NCBI GenBank assembly: GCA_013166835.1
Contig: JABLTI010000017.1
Span: 1 to 37,187, forward strand
Source of the DNA: Promethearchaeati archaeon
Lineage (GTDB): Archaea > Asgardarchaeota > Heimdallarchaeia > JABLTI01
DNA: 37,187 bases
Direction: 5' to 3'
Made by a program: the position numbers and the translations under genes. The notes below the pieces were generated by a model, which saw nothing but the letters and a program-made list of their open reading frames with translations, did no database searches and had not been told where the DNA came from. Positions 24,008 to 32,021 of this stretch are shown piece after piece (the stretch's first letter is position 1; each line of letters begins with the position of its first letter).

Positions 24008-24931
24008 TTACAGCTGCTCAACATAACTTTGTGCGTTAGTTGCTGCTATACAACCATCACCAACTGCAGTAGCTATTTGTTTTATTCTACCACACACATC
24101 TCCTGCAGCATAAACACCAGGTATATTTGTCTCAAGCGTTTCAATTTTTGTTACAATAAATCCTCGATCATCAACTTCAATTCCAAGTTGATTAGCAAGA
24201 AGGGTATTTGGAACACTACCATACTCAATAAAAACACCTTCAACTTTAATATCTGATTCTTTTCCACCTTCTTTGTAAGTCACAGAGGAAACAAATTCCT
24301 CGCCTGATATTTTTGTTACTCGAGAGCTATAATGAATTTCGAGGTTCTCTTTACCTTCCAATCGACTTTCATAGATAGCATCTGCGCCAAGCCCTTTCTT
24401 TGTGCAAATCAAGTATACTTTCGATGAAAGATTAGCCATATATAGTGCTGATTTAGCAGCTCCGTTACCATAGCCAATAACTACAGTTGGTTTTCCTTGG
24501 TATAATGCCCCATCACAAACACTACAGTACGAGACCCCTTTCATGTAATATTCTTCTTCACCAGAAATGCGCATCTTTCTGTGTCGTGCTCCCATTGCTA
24601 AAATAACTGCTTTTACTTTCAAAGATTCATCATCATCTGTTTTGATAATGAAATCCTTGTCTTTTTTTACAATTTCAATTACGTTATCATAAATGACTTC
24701 AGCACCATTTGCTTTTGTTTGATTCTCCATAGCTTCCATTAATTCTAGACCCTCAACTCCTTTTGCAAAACCAGTATAGTTTTCAATCAAACCTAGTTTA
24801 GCTACTTGGGATTCATATGGATTACCAATAACAATAGTTGAGAACCCAGCTCGAGCAGTATATATTGCTGCTGTTAATCCTGCTGGACCTGCTCCTATAA
24901 TTGCAATCTGATATTCTTTAATTTCCGACAT
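24008..24931 (-). CDS. Thioredoxin-reductase-like flavoprotein with atypical pyridine-nucleotide site
   Basis: A 307-aa low-molecular-weight thioredoxin reductase homologue. The FAD loop IIGAGPAGLTAAIYTARAG (about residues 11-29), the redox pair YCSVCDGALY (Cys 136 and 139) and the FAD-closing YAAGDVCGRIKQI are all present. In the second Rossmann domain the usual NADPH signature GGGNSA plus HRRxxxR is missing: the loop reads IGYGNGAAKSAL and the basic motif is replaced by ICTKKGLGAD (about 175-184). So the electron donor may not be NADPH; NADH, ferredoxin or reduced F420 (as in methanogen DFTR) are candidates, and an F420/NADP reductase is encoded at the left edge. Start is ATG at 24929-24931 with GGATG upstream. 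Confidence 0.88.
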   Translation of the reverse strand: MSEIKEYQIAIIGAGPAGLTAAIYTARAGFSTIVIGNPYESQVAKLGLIENYTGFAKGVEGLELMEAMENQTKANGAEVIYDNVIEIVKKDKDFIIKTDDDESLKVKAVILAMGARHRKMRISGEEEYYMKGVSYCSVCDGALYQGKPTVVIGYGNGAAKSALYMANLSSKVYLICTKKGLGADAIYESRLEGKENLEIHYSSRVTKISGEEFVSSVTYKEGGKESDIKVEGVFIEYGSVPNTLLANQLGIEVDDRGFIVTKIETLETNIPGVYAAGDVCGRIKQIATAVGDGCIAATNAQSYVEQL

Positions 24932-25054
24932 AATCTTGCATCCTTTGTTAAATTGAAGTGAATGAACTTTATTGTATAATTAGCAAAAGAATTTCTATTT
25001 TTAAATAATTATTGTTATACTAATTTAAATTTTAGCGCACTTTTGACCAATATT

Positions 25055-26680
25055 CTAAGGTTTAGGAGGTAACTTCTCATAGTAGATTTTTGTTATTTTT
25101 CCGATCCCTTTTGTTCTACCTTCTCTAAAGAGAATTTGTCTATCCGTTTTCAAAAATTCAGGATAATAAAGAAATCGAAATCTCACTTTTGCTTTATCGC
25201 CTGTACGAATTACTTCCTTATTCATTTTTGTTATTTTTGCTGTTTGTCGAATCGTACCACAATGAATAACTGCTTGATAATTCTCCTGTATTGTTGTAGA
25301 ATGATATAAAACTAAAACTTCAGCTTCAAATTCCCTAGCAACTTTGATTTGTGCATCTTTTCCTAGTAAAACCATTCCTTTTCTAAAAGCAGATCTTTGG
25401 ATTCTTCTCAAAGCAAAAGTAGCTGTTTGGCCTGCAACAACATGTTTTACTTGTAATCTTTTGTTATGAATACTCTTTATTTTCACTTCCTGGAAGTTTC
25501 CAAATTCATCTGGTCCAAGTAATAACTCATCATCAATTGTAACAGTACCACTCATTAGCGTTCCAGCAACAACAGTACCCACACCCGTGACTGAAAAAGT
25601 CTCATCGATTTGAAATTCAACTGGTTCATCAATAAATTCATCCCACATCTTATAAGCAGGCACTAAATTCAAGAATTTTCTCAGATTATCTAGATTTTCA
25701 CCAGTGACATTAGAAACTAAGAAAACAGGAGCAATACGTCTTGAAATTATATTTTTAGCACTGACCACAACATCATCAACATTTCTGACAATGATTGGTA
25801 TTTTGTTTGAACCAGGCATTTTGAGAAGTTTTGCAAGATTATCTAGAGTTTGTTTTAGAATATGTTCCGGACAAATGTCAATTTTTGTAACCACAATGAT
25901 TATTGGAACCTTCAAAGCTAGAGCAATGCCTAGATGCTCTTTTGTCATGCCAACAATGCCCATATTTGCTCCTATAACAAGCAAGACATAGTCAGGTTTA
26001 TGACCTGTTAATCCGAACAAAGTCGTTTTCAAATATTTCTCGTGTCCACCAAGATCAATAAAAGCAAGAACTTTTGAGCTGCCTTCTATGATTTTAGTCC
26101 ATGAGTGTTCATTCAACGACTCATAATTTACTATTCTTCCTTTACTATCATAACCCATTATTTGCTGGCTAATACTTGATGTTCTGCCAGTTTCAATTTC
26201 ATGTTTATGACGGAATACATTAACTCGAGCAAGCCCTCGTCCATTATCTAATTTACCTTGTGTTAAAACACCCACAAGTGTGCTTTTCCCGCTATCAACA
26301 TTACCAGCAACAGCTATCCTAATTTCTAGAAAATCCTCTTCAGCGAGTTTTCGCACTAAAACTTCTGTAACTTTTCCAATATCCCCTTCACGTTCTCTAA
26401 GAATAGTAATGTCTGCGTTTAATTCCAGTGCCATTTTCTTTAACGTTTCAATTGAAAGTTTCAATTCTTTTTCAGAAAGGCCTTTAGGATAACCATTGTC
26501 CTCAATACCAATTTCGTAAATTGCTTCCCCTAGTCCTTCTTGTAATCTGAATTTCATCTGAGTAACTAAATGTTCAAATCTTGTGGCAGTAGGATCGATT
26601 AGCTTAAGCTTATATTCGATATTACCTTCTTCGGATTCTTTCTCTAGTTTTTCAGCTTTTTTATTCTTTTTTGAAGACAT
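25055..26680 (-). CDS. GTPBP1-like translational GTPase
   Basis: A 541-aa GTPase of the EF-Tu/EF1A superfamily, closest in pattern to eukaryotic GTPBP1/GTPBP2 and the archaeal COG5258 group. Motifs: G1 GNVDSGKS (about 126-133), G2 region GRTSSISQQIMGYDSKG, G3 DLGGHEKYLKTT (about 209-220), G4 TKID (about 265). The phrases LDNGRGLARVNVFRHKHEIE and GIVGMTKEHLGIALAL are almost word for word those of human GTPBP1. A domain of about 115 residues precedes the G domain, and two beta-barrels follow (about 345-541). Start is ATG at 26678-26680. Human members take part in mRNA decay and ribosome rescue; the archaeal role is not known. In a minus-strand run with the flavoprotein gene, 123 bp apart. Confidence 0.9.
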   Translation of the reverse strand: MSSKKNKKAEKLEKESEEGNIEYKLKLIDPTATRFEHLVTQMKFRLQEGLGEAIYEIGIEDNGYPKGLSEKELKLSIETLKKMALELNADITILREREGDIGKVTEVLVRKLAEEDFLEIRIAVAGNVDSGKSTLVGVLTQGKLDNGRGLARVNVFRHKHEIETGRTSSISQQIMGYDSKGRIVNYESLNEHSWTKIIEGSSKVLAFIDLGGHEKYLKTTLFGLTGHKPDYVLLVIGANMGIVGMTKEHLGIALALKVPIIIVVTKIDICPEHILKQTLDNLAKLLKMPGSNKIPIIVRNVDDVVVSAKNIISRRIAPVFLVSNVTGENLDNLRKFLNLVPAYKMWDEFIDEPVEFQIDETFSVTGVGTVVAGTLMSGTVTIDDELLLGPDEFGNFQEVKIKSIHNKRLQVKHVVAGQTATFALRRIQRSAFRKGMVLLGKDAQIKVAREFEAEVLVLYHSTTIQENYQAVIHCGTIRQTAKITKMNKEVIRTGDKAKVRFRFLYYPEFLKTDRQILFREGRTKGIGKITKIYYEKLPPKP

Positions 26681-26783
26681 ACTCTCAAACTCAAATTTAA
26701 TACAATCTACTTGGTAATATTCTGAATGAATTTATAATATATTAACGCTCAGTAATATTTGTATAAAAAGAAGAAAAATTTGT

Positions 26784-28001
26784 TTATTCTTTAATGTTTA
26801 TCTTAATATCTTGTTTTGTTAATTTTCTGATATTTCTCTGTGTATTTGCTGCTAAACTGGCAATTTCTTCATTCAATTCTTCGAGATTATCTTTGAGACT
26901 ATTTATCCTTCGTCTTTGGATATCCTTATTCTTCTCAAGATTCTCTTGTTTATCTTTGAATTCCATAATTTGATCATTTAGACCTGATTCCTCAACCTTT
27001 ACTTCAATATCCTTTCTTTTCTTAGAGTGTTGAAGAAGATCTGTATGTAGTTCTTTGATAGCACCATTCATAATTTCTTGTGATAGAGAGATTGTTTTGT
27101 TTCGCATTGCTGGTTTCAATTTTAATTTCTCTTTTTCAGCAGCCTCTTTTAAAATCTCTAATAAATCATTGAGATCCTTATGACCCACGGGCATGTCTTC
27201 AAATGCCTTTAGTGGATTTTCACTTAATTGGCTTATAAGATCAATTAAAAATGGTGGAACTATTACTTTTCCATCTTGATGTCGAGAAGTTAATTTTCTT
27301 AATGGTTTATCAAGACCACTCAAATGTAGTTTTATTTTGTTAACAATAATGTGCAATTCATTGTTAATTACATCAAGTTCCTTAAGAATTGTACCAGTTT
27401 CTAAATCAGCTGTATTCTCATTTAAATCAGTTATTCGTTTATCGAGTTTACTGAGTTGATTAGATTCTGATTTGATTTCTTCTTTTAATTTCTCTCGCGC
27501 TTCTACTTTTTCAAGAAGTAATGAAATATTCTCAGAAGTACTATCAACGTCTTTAAGAAGAACAGTTCTGTCTTCCAAAAATTCTTTAAAATCCTGATAA
27601 TTTTTCTGAATACGTGTTAAAGCTCTATTCAAGACAAAAATTCGTGTTTTATATTTCTTCTTGAGATTAGGAATGAATCGTTGACCAAGTTTCAAAACTC
27701 TTAGTAGGAATTTTTCTAAATCCTTTGAAAACTCCTCAGCAGTTTTATATGTGATTGTATTTGGGAATTCAAATTCTTCAACCATTTCAGTCATTTTTTC
27801 ATAGATATTTTGTGAAGATCTAGTCTCCGAATCAACAGTATCACTCATTTCGAAATCTTGTGCAGCGATTTTAAGCTCCTTGAAATTTTCTGCGATATAA
27901 TCCATTCTTTTTTTAATTTCTGAGCGAACTTTTTTTACCCTATTTTCTGATTCGTTATCAAACCATACCTTCATTTTACTAAGTGAAATCACTTTGAACA
28001 T
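26784..28001 (-). CDS. Large coiled-coil protein of unknown function
   Basis: A 405-aa protein without recognisable catalytic motif. An N-terminal helical part (about 1-150) is followed by a long coil at about 150-230 (KLKEEIKSESNQLSKLDKRI), a less charged middle with possible folded segment (about 240-310, VIVPPFLIDLISQLSENPL) and a final coil at about 340-395. No membrane segment or signal. ATG 28001 and ATG 27974 are in frame; a TATTTAAT about 20 bases upstream of the first makes a leaderless start at 28001 possible. An inverted repeat AAGTGA-AA-TCACTT (27981-27994) covers codons 3-7. The product resembles SMC-like or cytoskeletal coils only in general build. Confidence 0.65.
   Translation of the reverse strand: MFKVISLSKMKVWFDNESENRVKKVRSEIKKRMDYIAENFKELKIAAQDFEMSDTVDSETRSSQNIYEKMTEMVEEFEFPNTITYKTAEEFSKDLEKFLLRVLKLGQRFIPNLKKKYKTRIFVLNRALTRIQKNYQDFKEFLEDRTVLLKDVDSTSENISLLLEKVEAREKLKEEIKSESNQLSKLDKRITDLNENTADLETGTILKELDVINNELHIIVNKIKLHLSGLDKPLRKLTSRHQDGKVIVPPFLIDLISQLSENPLKAFEDMPVGHKDLNDLLEILKEAAEKEKLKLKPAMRNKTISLSQEIMNGAIKELHTDLLQHSKKRKDIEVKVEESGLNDQIMEFKDKQENLEKNKDIQRRRINSLKDNLEELNEEIASLAANTQRNIRKLTKQDIKINIKE
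27981..27994. repeat. Short inverted repeat at the start of the coiled-coil gene
   Basis: AAGTGA, AA, TCACTT: a perfect 6-bp dyad with 2-bp spacer inside the first codons. It would cover the downstream promoter region if the transcript is leaderless. May be chance in AT-rich DNA. Confidence 0.3.
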
Positions 28002-28130
28002 CCCATAAGTAATGATTAAATACTAGTAGCTTTAACGAAATTTCTGTGTATTTTCGTTCATTCCTAGGTTTTATTTATCTTTCTTAATATCTTAACTTTG
28101 TTCATCATTAAATAGCTTAACTCTATTTTT

Positions 28131-28190
28131 AAATATTCCAAAACATTTCAAAACAAAATAAAGCTTAGGAAAACTATTTAAGGAATATTT
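28131..28190. repeat. 9-bp inverted repeat in the spacer before the MoxR gene
   Basis: AAATATTCC (28131-28139) and GGAATATTT (28182-28190) are perfect inverted copies 42 bp apart. The spacer 28002-28274 is otherwise AT-rich without other recognisable elements. AT-rich sequence makes such repeats fairly common. Confidence 0.3.
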
Positions 28191-28274
28191 TCTGTGACTT
28201 CTAAGCTAACATTACATTTAATTATTAGAAATGATTATAGTATTTTGGTACAATTAACGTTATAGAGATGATTT

Positions 28275-29162
28275 ATGGTGCCTTCAAAGCAAGTTGATAA
28301 AACAAATCTAAAAGAATCTGTAGAAGCAATAAAGAAGAAATTTGGAATTATTGGTAGAACTGCTGAGCTAATGAAAGCTCTGGCTGCAAAAGCTGCAGGA
28401 AGACATATTCTATTAGAAGGACCGGTTGGAGTAGGAAAAACAGAAATTGCTCACGCGTTAGCAGCATATTTAAACACTGAGTTTGTCAGATTTGATGGAG
28501 ATGAGCGATATCATCCAGATAAATTAGTTGGTCACTTCGATCCTCCAGTGGTTTTAGAGAAAGGTTATTCCTTTGATTCTTTTGTCTCAGGTCCTTTGAT
28601 TCGCGCTATGAAAGAGGGGGCAATTCTTTTTGCTAATGAAATTAATCGTTGTCCGGAATCCACTCAAAACGTTTTACTATCTGCAATGGATGAAGGACAT
28701 ATTGTTATTCCAAAATTAGGAGAAGTTAATGCAAAACCTGGTTTCTTTATAATAGCAACACAGAATCCAGTTGAGTTTATAGCTACTACCCCACTTGGAG
28801 AAGCTATTAAAGATCGATTTGTTTGGATACGACTTGATTATCAATCAGAATCTGAAGAAAAACAAATTGTGGCTGCAAAGGTTAAAGACGCTCCCGAAAA
28901 TGTTACGGATTATTCTGTTCTAATTGTACGAGAAACAAGACTTTCAACTGATCTCAGAAGAGGTGCGAGTATAAGAGGAGCTATTGACTTGGCTGCGATT
29001 ATAAATGAATTTGAAGAACGCTCCATTACTACTTGGATAGACATCAGCATTATGGCTTTAGCAACTAAGATAGAATTGGAAGACGGGGTAGAAGATAAAA
29101 TAGAAACCATAATAGAAAAAATAGTAAGGAAGGTTATTGGGAAGTTTTTTCGGTCCCAGTGA
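28275..29162 (+). CDS. MoxR-family AAA+ ATPase
   Basis: A 295-aa AAA+ ATPase of the MoxR group. Walker A is LLEGPVGVGKTE (about 47-57), the Walker B region is ILFANEINR (about 117-125), sensor 1 is IIATQNPVEF (Asn about 164) and the arginine finger region is LGEAIKDRFVW. In Walker B the usual aspartate (ADEINR) is asparagine (Asn 121), while the catalytic glutamate is kept. ATG at 28275 is the only good start. The 3' end overlaps the VWA gene by 26 bp, the usual MoxR-VWA pair. Such pairs are thought to act as chaperones that insert metal cofactors or remodel complexes; no target gene is next to them here. Confidence 0.9.
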   Translation: MVPSKQVDKTNLKESVEAIKKKFGIIGRTAELMKALAAKAAGRHILLEGPVGVGKTEIAHALAAYLNTEFVRFDGDERYHPDKLVGHFDPPVVLEKGYSFDSFVSGPLIRAMKEGAILFANEINRCPESTQNVLLSAMDEGHIVIPKLGEVNAKPGFFIIATQNPVEFIATTPLGEAIKDRFVWIRLDYQSESEEKQIVAAKVKDAPENVTDYSVLIVRETRLSTDLRRGASIRGAIDLAAIINEFEERSITTWIDISIMALATKIELEDGVEDKIETIIEKIVRKVIGKFFRSQ

Positions 29163-30228
29163 AGTAGAAATGCCCAGATCTTCTGGACATACGCCACCTC
29201 AAATAGGACGAATGACTCCGGAAAAATTGGTCCAAGCTGAGATTGTTTCTGGTACTAGATCTTCGAAAGATTTTAACCAGATGACACTAGGCATGAAATA
29301 TCCGACTTTAAAGAAAATGTCCGAGTTAGCAATTGAATATGATAATATCCCCGCATTAAGAGGAATAGCTAAGAGTAACCAATATGCTGTAGCTGAAGCC
29401 ATGCAATCAAAAGAGGGCATAAGGATGATTGAACGCCGAGCTGCAAGAGGGGAAGGTAGCGCTCCGGAACTCTTCTTTATGTTGAGAAGCAATTTTGACC
29501 CCCAATATAAGAAAATCTATAGACGATTAGCAAGAATCTCAGTTCTCAAATCATCCTATAGAGTTGTGGGTAGAGGATTGAAAGGAGAAATACAAGTAAG
29601 ATCAGAATATGAACCAGGAATGAGTGATTTTGATATGGATTTGCTTATTGAAAAATATCTAGTCAATCGCTATATACAGTATTCTGATATTGTTGCAATA
29701 GAAAGAAGAAGTAGAGAAAATATCGGAGTATTAATGTTTGATACTTCAGGATCACTTTATGGTGAAAAATTCAGAAATGCTGCCATGGCTGTTGCGATTT
29801 TGGCTTACCATTTAGCTAGAGAAAAATATGCTGTTATTCTATTTAATACGAAAGCAACGGTCATAAAACATATGGATGAAAAGGTGAAAATCGATACTTT
29901 GATTGATAGGGTCCTTGAAAGTGAATCTGCAGGATATACGAATATTTCTGCTGCATTGAAGAGTGGCTTACAAGAATTAAATAAAGAAAAGAGAACTGAG
30001 AAATTTGGAGTACTTATTAGTGATGGGTGCTTTAATAGAGGAGATGATCCACGACCCTTCGCAAAAAACTTCTTCAATTTACATATTCTTAGTTTACCAA
30101 CAGAGAAAGTTTGGGGAGAAGCTGTTTGTAGAGATTTAGCTCGTTTAGGTAAAGGAAGATATATGGCTGTCAAAAGTGTGAACCAAATACCTAGGATTTT
30201 AATGAGGTTATTACGTAAGAAAAGCTAA
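29137..30228 (+). CDS. VWA-domain protein, partner of the MoxR ATPase
   Basis: A 363-aa protein with a C-terminal von Willebrand factor A domain. The MIDAS site is complete: VLMFDTSGSLYG (DxSxS about 202-206), the threonine in AGYTNISAAL (about 268) and the second aspartate in LISDGCF (about 296). The first 180 residues are helical and basic and probably contact the ATPase. Two starts are possible: TTG 29137 within the MoxR gene, with AAGGAAGG directly upstream, and ATG 29170 after the MoxR stop with only a weak site. The overlap suggests translational coupling. Role by family: substrate adaptor of MoxR in complex maturation or metal insertion. The target is unknown. Confidence 0.87.
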   Translation: MGSFFGPSEVEMPRSSGHTPPQIGRMTPEKLVQAEIVSGTRSSKDFNQMTLGMKYPTLKKMSELAIEYDNIPALRGIAKSNQYAVAEAMQSKEGIRMIERRAARGEGSAPELFFMLRSNFDPQYKKIYRRLARISVLKSSYRVVGRGLKGEIQVRSEYEPGMSDFDMDLLIEKYLVNRYIQYSDIVAIERRSRENIGVLMFDTSGSLYGEKFRNAAMAVAILAYHLAREKYAVILFNTKATVIKHMDEKVKIDTLIDRVLESESAGYTNISAALKSGLQELNKEKRTEKFGVLISDGCFNRGDDPRPFAKNFFNLHILSLPTEKVWGEAVCRDLARLGKGRYMAVKSVNQIPRILMRLLRKKS

Positions 30229-30287
30229 TCTCAAAATGCTTTCAATAAATAGAAATATTATAAAATAAGAAATTGACTGACTAAGAA

Positions 30288-30593
30288 TCAGAGATTAAAC
30301 ATCTTAGAGAAATCTTCTTCCTCATCTTCTTCTTTAGGTTTCTTTTTGCGGGCGTAAGCTGCAATCAATTCTGGATGACTTTCTTGAACATGTGCACGCC
30401 AATCTTTAATCATTCGTCCACAATAACCACAAATACTTAAAGCTTCTTTTTCTTCTCTCTTTTGCAAATATTCAGCATATTTAGGATGCTTTCTATTCAT
30501 ATGTTCCTCTACATCGTCTACTAAGCACTGACAGATTTTACAGAACTTAAGACCCTGACGTTTGTTTTGTATTATCGATGATTTAGCACACAA
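30288..30593 (-). CDS. Small protein with two C2H2-type zinc fingers
   Basis: A 101-aa protein with two near-identical zinc-binding units: Cys18-x2-Cys21-x9-His31-x4-His36 and Cys55-x2-Cys58-x9-His68-x4-His73, each followed by Pro. Between them is a charged helix and the C-terminus is acidic (KEEDEEEDFSKMFNL). Such tandem C2H2 fingers are typical of eukaryotes and rarer in archaea; they could bind nucleic acid or protein. The start is TTG at 30591-30593: no ATG exists in the open frame, and GAGGAT lies about 8 bases upstream on the minus strand. Converges on the MoxR-VWA pair (60 bp between stops). Function not known. Confidence 0.75.
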   Translation of the reverse strand: MCAKSSIIQNKRQGLKFCKICQCLVDDVEEHMNRKHPKYAEYLQKREEKEALSICGYCGRMIKDWRAHVQESHPELIAAYARKKKPKEEDEEEDFSKMFNL

Positions 30594-30893
30594 ATTGAAA
30601 TCCTCAGCAGATATTTTGAATGAGTTAAAGACCTCTGAGAGAAGTAAAACTACTACAACTCAGTATACAGACTTAATTCTGCTGTTATGTCTTAAAAACC
30701 TTACTCATGTGTTATTAATTCAATCTGGCGGTAGAAACTTTGCACCATTTTTTGATGAAAAGTTGACATTATGTTAAGAAAATTCGAATCGTAATATCTA
30801 ATTATTACCTTTTTTCCTCAAATTATGTCATTAATTTAGACTTTTTTAAAATTTTATTTATTTTATTTTTGTCAACATTAATCCTTCAATTAA
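30594..30893. other. AT-rich intergenic spacer
   Basis: About 300 bases between the zinc-finger gene and the DmrX-like promoter. Several T runs are present (for example near 30810-30870). I see no gene, tRNA or strong repeat. A short plus-strand frame (30562-30777) is not credible as a protein. Confidence 0.5.
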
Positions 30894-30903
30894 TTTATAA
30901 ATA
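30894..30903 (+). promoter_or_regulatory. TATA box of the DmrX-like gene
   Basis: TTTATAAATA, almost the same as the aRF1 box. Normal spacing puts the transcript start at about 30923, the first base of the leader hairpin. Confidence 0.5.
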
Positions 30904-30922
30904 AAAAATCTATTTATTTTAA

Positions 30923-31051
30923 TAATTGCTTCGCCATTCCTTTTTCACCTCTCCAAAAAGTACTAAAAAAAGCAATTAACAAGTAGAGGGAAAAAATTAA
31001 ATTAAGAACAAAGAGAATTTAAATTGTTTATCCAGGAGAAAACAGAAACAC
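30923..31051 (+). promoter_or_regulatory. Structured leader of the DmrX-like gene, possible RNA switch
   Basis: TAATTGCTT (30923-30931) pairs perfectly with AAGCAATTA (30970-30978). Inside it CTTTTT (30940-30945) pairs with AAAAAG (30955-30960), leaving a symmetric 8/8 internal loop and a 9-nt terminal loop CACCTCTCC (30946-30954). Loop bases CCTCT can pair with AGAGG at 30985-30989 (pseudoknot), and overlapping loop bases TCTCC can pair with GGAGA at 31035-31039, the gene's ribosome binding site. The two pairings exclude each other. A ligand-controlled switch is inference; no known riboswitch class is recognised. Confidence 0.4.
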
Positions 31052-31951
31052 ATGACTATAAAAATAGCCTGGGGGATAACAGGCGCTGGATGTTGGTTAT
31101 TAGAAAGCTTCGAGATATTGGGACGGTTTCTGAGAGATTCAAACGTAAAAGTAGATCTTTTTTTCAGTGAAGCTGGAAGAGAAGTGGCACAAAATTATGG
31201 AGTATTTGAATCTCCAGTACCTTTGAAAACCCCATTTATTGATAAAGTAAGAGAAATCCCTAATTTCAATCAAGATATATTTCGCAAAGGTTTTAGAGAG
31301 AAATACAACTGGTTGGGAATCCATGAATCTCGAGAAATTGAAAACTTCTTACATGATATTGTTACTGATGAATCAGAAGAGGAATTTGATTACGAAGAAG
31401 TTCTAAATGATGTAATTTTCGAGATAGATGAAGGATCAAGTTTTCCTACCGGAGCACGTGCATCTAATAATCGTTATGATTTCATTGTAATAAGCCCTGC
31501 AACTGGAAATACTGTCGCAAAAATAGCTAATGGAATTGCTGATAACTTGATTACGAATTTAGCTATTATGGGAAATAAAAGCAAAAAATCCAAAGTAATT
31601 TTTGTTCCGACAGACTTCAAACAAGGAGAAGTTAAGAGTTATCTGCCAATCATGCTTCATCAAGATACCTGTAAAAAATGTAAGGAATGTTCAGCCTTAT
31701 GGGCCTGCAAACCTGGTGCTATAAGGAGAAAAAGAGGTAAAATTAGAATAAACCGATTGAAATGTATTGGTTGTTTAGACTGTGTTAAGTTTTGCAGACA
31801 TGGTGTTGTAACATTTCTAGAAGAAACGAAAGTAATAGTTAGAAATAGGGAAGCAATTGCAGCAGATCTTCTTAGTAAACAAGAAGGGTTTATTGTTTTA
31901 GAAACACCAGAGAAAGCATATGATTACTTGGTTAAAGAAATGAAGAAGTAA
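31052..31951 (+). CDS. Iron-sulfur flavoprotein, dihydromethanopterin reductase (DmrX)-like
   Basis: A 299-aa protein that joins a flavoprotein (FMN-binding) domain to two ferredoxin-type cluster sites. The domain starts with WGITGAGCWLLES and includes YDFIVISPATGNTVAKIANG (about residues 146-165) and NLAIMG. The cluster motifs are CKKCKECSALWACKP (about 210-224) and CIGCLDCVKFCRHG (about 238-251). This is the layout of archaeoflavoproteins and of DmrX, which reduces dihydromethanopterin to tetrahydromethanopterin. The downstream DHPS-related gene (70 bp on) supports a pterin role. An insert of about 50 residues rich in Asp/Glu (about 95-145) is unusual. AGGAG lies 13 bases before the ATG. 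Other flavin-thiol or phospho-pantothenoylcysteine-type functions are less likely. Confidence 0.75.
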   Translation: MTIKIAWGITGAGCWLLESFEILGRFLRDSNVKVDLFFSEAGREVAQNYGVFESPVPLKTPFIDKVREIPNFNQDIFRKGFREKYNWLGIHESREIENFLHDIVTDESEEEFDYEEVLNDVIFEIDEGSSFPTGARASNNRYDFIVISPATGNTVAKIANGIADNLITNLAIMGNKSKKSKVIFVPTDFKQGEVKSYLPIMLHQDTCKKCKECSALWACKPGAIRRKRGKIRINRLKCIGCLDCVKFCRHGVVTFLEETKVIVRNREAIAADLLSKQEGFIVLETPEKAYDYLVKEMKK

Positions 31952-32021
31952 CACAAAATTCAACTTTTATTTAGTAATCTCTAAAAATTGTATTCACTTA
32001 TTTATAGTAGAGGTATTTTCT

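Noticed and set aside
30562..30777. Plus-strand open frame of 71 codons in the spacer
   Set aside because: Overlaps the start of the zinc-finger gene, lacks a ribosome binding site and has no coherent pattern.
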